Shown here: positions 51,385 to 52,519 of the stretch, piece after piece | How positions within the stretch are numbered: position 1 is the first letter of the stretch | Layout: every line of letters begins with the position of its first letter | Source: Balneolaceae bacterium | GTDB taxonomy: Bacteria; Bacteroidota; Rhodothermia; Balneolales; Balneolaceae | Reading direction: 5' to 3' | DNA length: 52,519 nt | Assembly (NCBI GenBank): GCA_007123715.1 | Contig: SKKO01000056.1 | Location: 1-52,519, forward strand | Position numbers and translations under genes: made by a program | The notes under the pieces: generated by a model | Told to the model about the DNA's origin: nothing | What the model saw: only the letters and a program-made list of their open reading frames with translations | The model's database searches: none

Positions 51385-52519
51385 ATGCCAACCTATCATA
51401 TGCGTTTTCGGGGCATCGTACAGGGCGTGGGGTTCCGTCCGTTTGTGTATGAAAAAGCGCATGAAAACGGATTAAAAGGATGGGTGAAAAACAGCGGTAA
51501 CGGGCTTGAAATCCGCATTTCAGCCACAGAGGAAAAAGCACGGTCATTTTACAGGTATGTAAAGAAAAATGCTCCGCCGCACTCACTCATCACAAAGCAG
51601 AGTTTTCGCAAAATTAAAGACGTGTCGTTTGATGATTTTACGATCGTTAAAAGTACCAAAGATAAACAGGCCGGAACACTGCTTGCCCCGGATATTGCTC
51701 TCTGCGATTCGTGCCGAAAAGAATTGAACAACCCGGCTGACCGGCGCCACCGGTATGCATTTACCACCTGCCTGCATTGCGGCCCCCGGTATTCCATCAT
51801 AACCGGATTGCCATACGACCGCCCCAATACAACCATGGCCAACCTTCACATGTGCCGGGATTGTATGGCTGAGTATGAAAAACCGGGTGGTTACCGTCAG
51901 CACAGCCAGACCAATTCCTGCCCGGATTGTCCCATCCCGATGCATCTTTATTCCGGGGATGGGGATGAGTTAAGCCGGGATGCGGATGATATACCTGAGA
52001 TGTGTGTGAATGCCCTCAAATCGGGAAAGATTCTTGCTGTAAAGGGGATCGGTGGATACCTGCTGCTCACCGATGCAACAAACCGAAACAGCATTGAAAC
52101 GTTGCGTATCCGGAAGCAGCGTCAGGCAAAGCCGTTTGCTGTAATGTATCCCGATTTGGCGACAGCCAAAGGCGATGCTATCCTTTTTCCATACCATGAA
52201 GAAGCACTCAAAGCTGCGGATGCTCCGGTTGTGCTCTGTGAGCGTAAAAAAGAACCTGCAAGCGGCCTTTGCAGCGAACAGATTGCACCGGGGCTTGGAA
52301 CCGTTGGCATCCTGCTGCCATACAGCCCTCTCTATGAGTTGTTGATGCAGCAAATTAATCGTCCGCTCATAGCGACAAGTGCGAATCTGAGTGGCGCTCC
52401 CATTATTTATGGAGACAAACAGGCTCTGGAACATCTGGGTACTTTTGCTGATTACATACTTGCTTTCAGCCGCGATATCGTAGCACCGCAGGATGACAGC
52501 GTGGTTCATTACACTTCAA
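51385..52519 (+). CDS. hypF: Carbamoyltransferase HypF, N-terminal half (cut by window end)
   Basis: About 378 of roughly 750 residues are visible. Residues 1-90: acylphosphatase-like domain (RFRGIVQGVGFRPFVYEKA). Then two zinc fingers, CDSC...CLHC and CRDC...CPDC, as in HypF. Then a YrdC-type domain (LAVKGIGGYLLLTDATN, LRKQRQAKPFAVM, LIATSANLSGAP). The C-terminal Kae1-like half is beyond the window. HypF makes thiocarbamate on HypE from carbamoyl phosphate for the CN ligands. Frame stays open to the last base. Confidence 0.94.
   Translation, partial: MPTYHMRFRGIVQGVGFRPFVYEKAHENGLKGWVKNSGNGLEIRISATEEKARSFYRYVKKNAPPHSLITKQSFRKIKDVSFDDFTIVKSTKDKQAGTLLAPDIALCDSCRKELNNPADRRHRYAFTTCLHCGPRYSIITGLPYDRPNTTMANLHMCRDCMAEYEKPGGYRQHSQTNSCPDCPIPMHLYSGDGDELSRDADDIPEMCVNALKSGKILAVKGIGGYLLLTDATNRNSIETLRIRKQRQAKPFAVMYPDLATAKGDAILFPYHEEALKAADAPVVLCERKKEPASGLCSEQIAPGLGTVGILLPYSPLYELLMQQINRPLIATSANLSGAPIIYGDKQALEHLGTFADYILAFSRDIVAPQDDSVVHYTS

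Noticed and set aside
1-52519. tRNA, rRNA, CRISPR arrays, insertion sequences, prophage genes
   Set aside because: No cloverleaf with T-arm GGTTCGA pattern, no spaced repeats, no transposase or integrase motif was seen on either strand.

Overview
The window looks like a chromosomal segment of a Bacteroidota/Balneolota-type marine or saline bacterium (inference). Supporting signs are the moderate-to-low GC, the eukaryote-like class of IleRS, the one-cysteine DksA/TraR protein typical of that branch, many signal-peptide lipoproteins, outer-membrane barrel proteins, weak or absent Shine-Dalgarno sequences, and several probable TTG/GTG starts. No rRNA, tRNA, CRISPR array, transposase, prophage or replication origin was seen. 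The window begins inside a thiamine-diphosphate enzyme gene and ends inside hypF.

Layout. 1-10.2 kb: 3' end of an acetolactate-synthase-like gene, a secreted metallopeptidase/propeller/barrel protein with an unusual Nramp-like transporter, a baeRF release-factor-like protein, an Uup-type ABC-F ATPase with a good terminator, a Phd/ParE toxin-antitoxin pair with a palindromic operator, and an MFS exporter. 10.4-15.9 kb: a sugar-oxidation group, made of a lipoprotein fusing SGNH hydrolase, PVC-type propeller dehydrogenase and cupredoxin, a ThuA lipoprotein, and a sodium/solute symporter. 16-23.7 kb: a pyruvate-kinase-like protein lacking the C-terminal domain, the housekeeping group ileS-dksA/traR-lspA, RibBA with a degenerate GTP cyclohydrolase II half, and yajC.

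24-33.7 kb is a sulfide/persulfide island. A GntR/UTRA regulator is divergent from a type II sulfide:quinone oxidoreductase. It is followed by two YeeE/YedE half-transporters, a CstB-like persulfide dioxygenase with two rhodanese domains, a SulP permease, an SLC13-type permease and a secreted rhodanese. On the other side of gntR lie DsrE, an unannotated 33-residue membrane peptide and a DUF2892 protein. Two matching 16-bp sites (ACTTGT-N4-ACAwGT) lie in the gntR-sqr intergenic region and over the -35 box of a consensus-like promoter before yeeE, so GntR plausibly represses the island. Electrons from sulfide would enter the quinone pool through SQR, and persulfide would be oxidised to sulfite or thiosulfate.

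34-42 kb is mixed metabolism: a methyltransferase, a DUF1343 (NamZ-like) protein with a possible frameshift at its start, a glycosidase-like lipoprotein, an FAD monooxygenase, a hypothetical protein, argS and fructosamine kinase.

42.2 kb to the end is a complete-looking group 3d (NAD-linked, bidirectional) [NiFe]-hydrogenase locus: hypC-hypD-hypE, hoxF, a fused hoxU-hoxY gene, hoxH, hoxW-like protease, a short HupE-like His-rich membrane protein, hypA, hypB and hypF (cut). The HoxU-HoxY fusion, a HoxF N-terminal domain that has lost most of its Fe-S cysteines and the miniature HupE-like protein are the unusual parts. With the sulfide island about 9 kb away, the segment suggests an organism that can draw on both sulfide and H2 as electron sources (inference).
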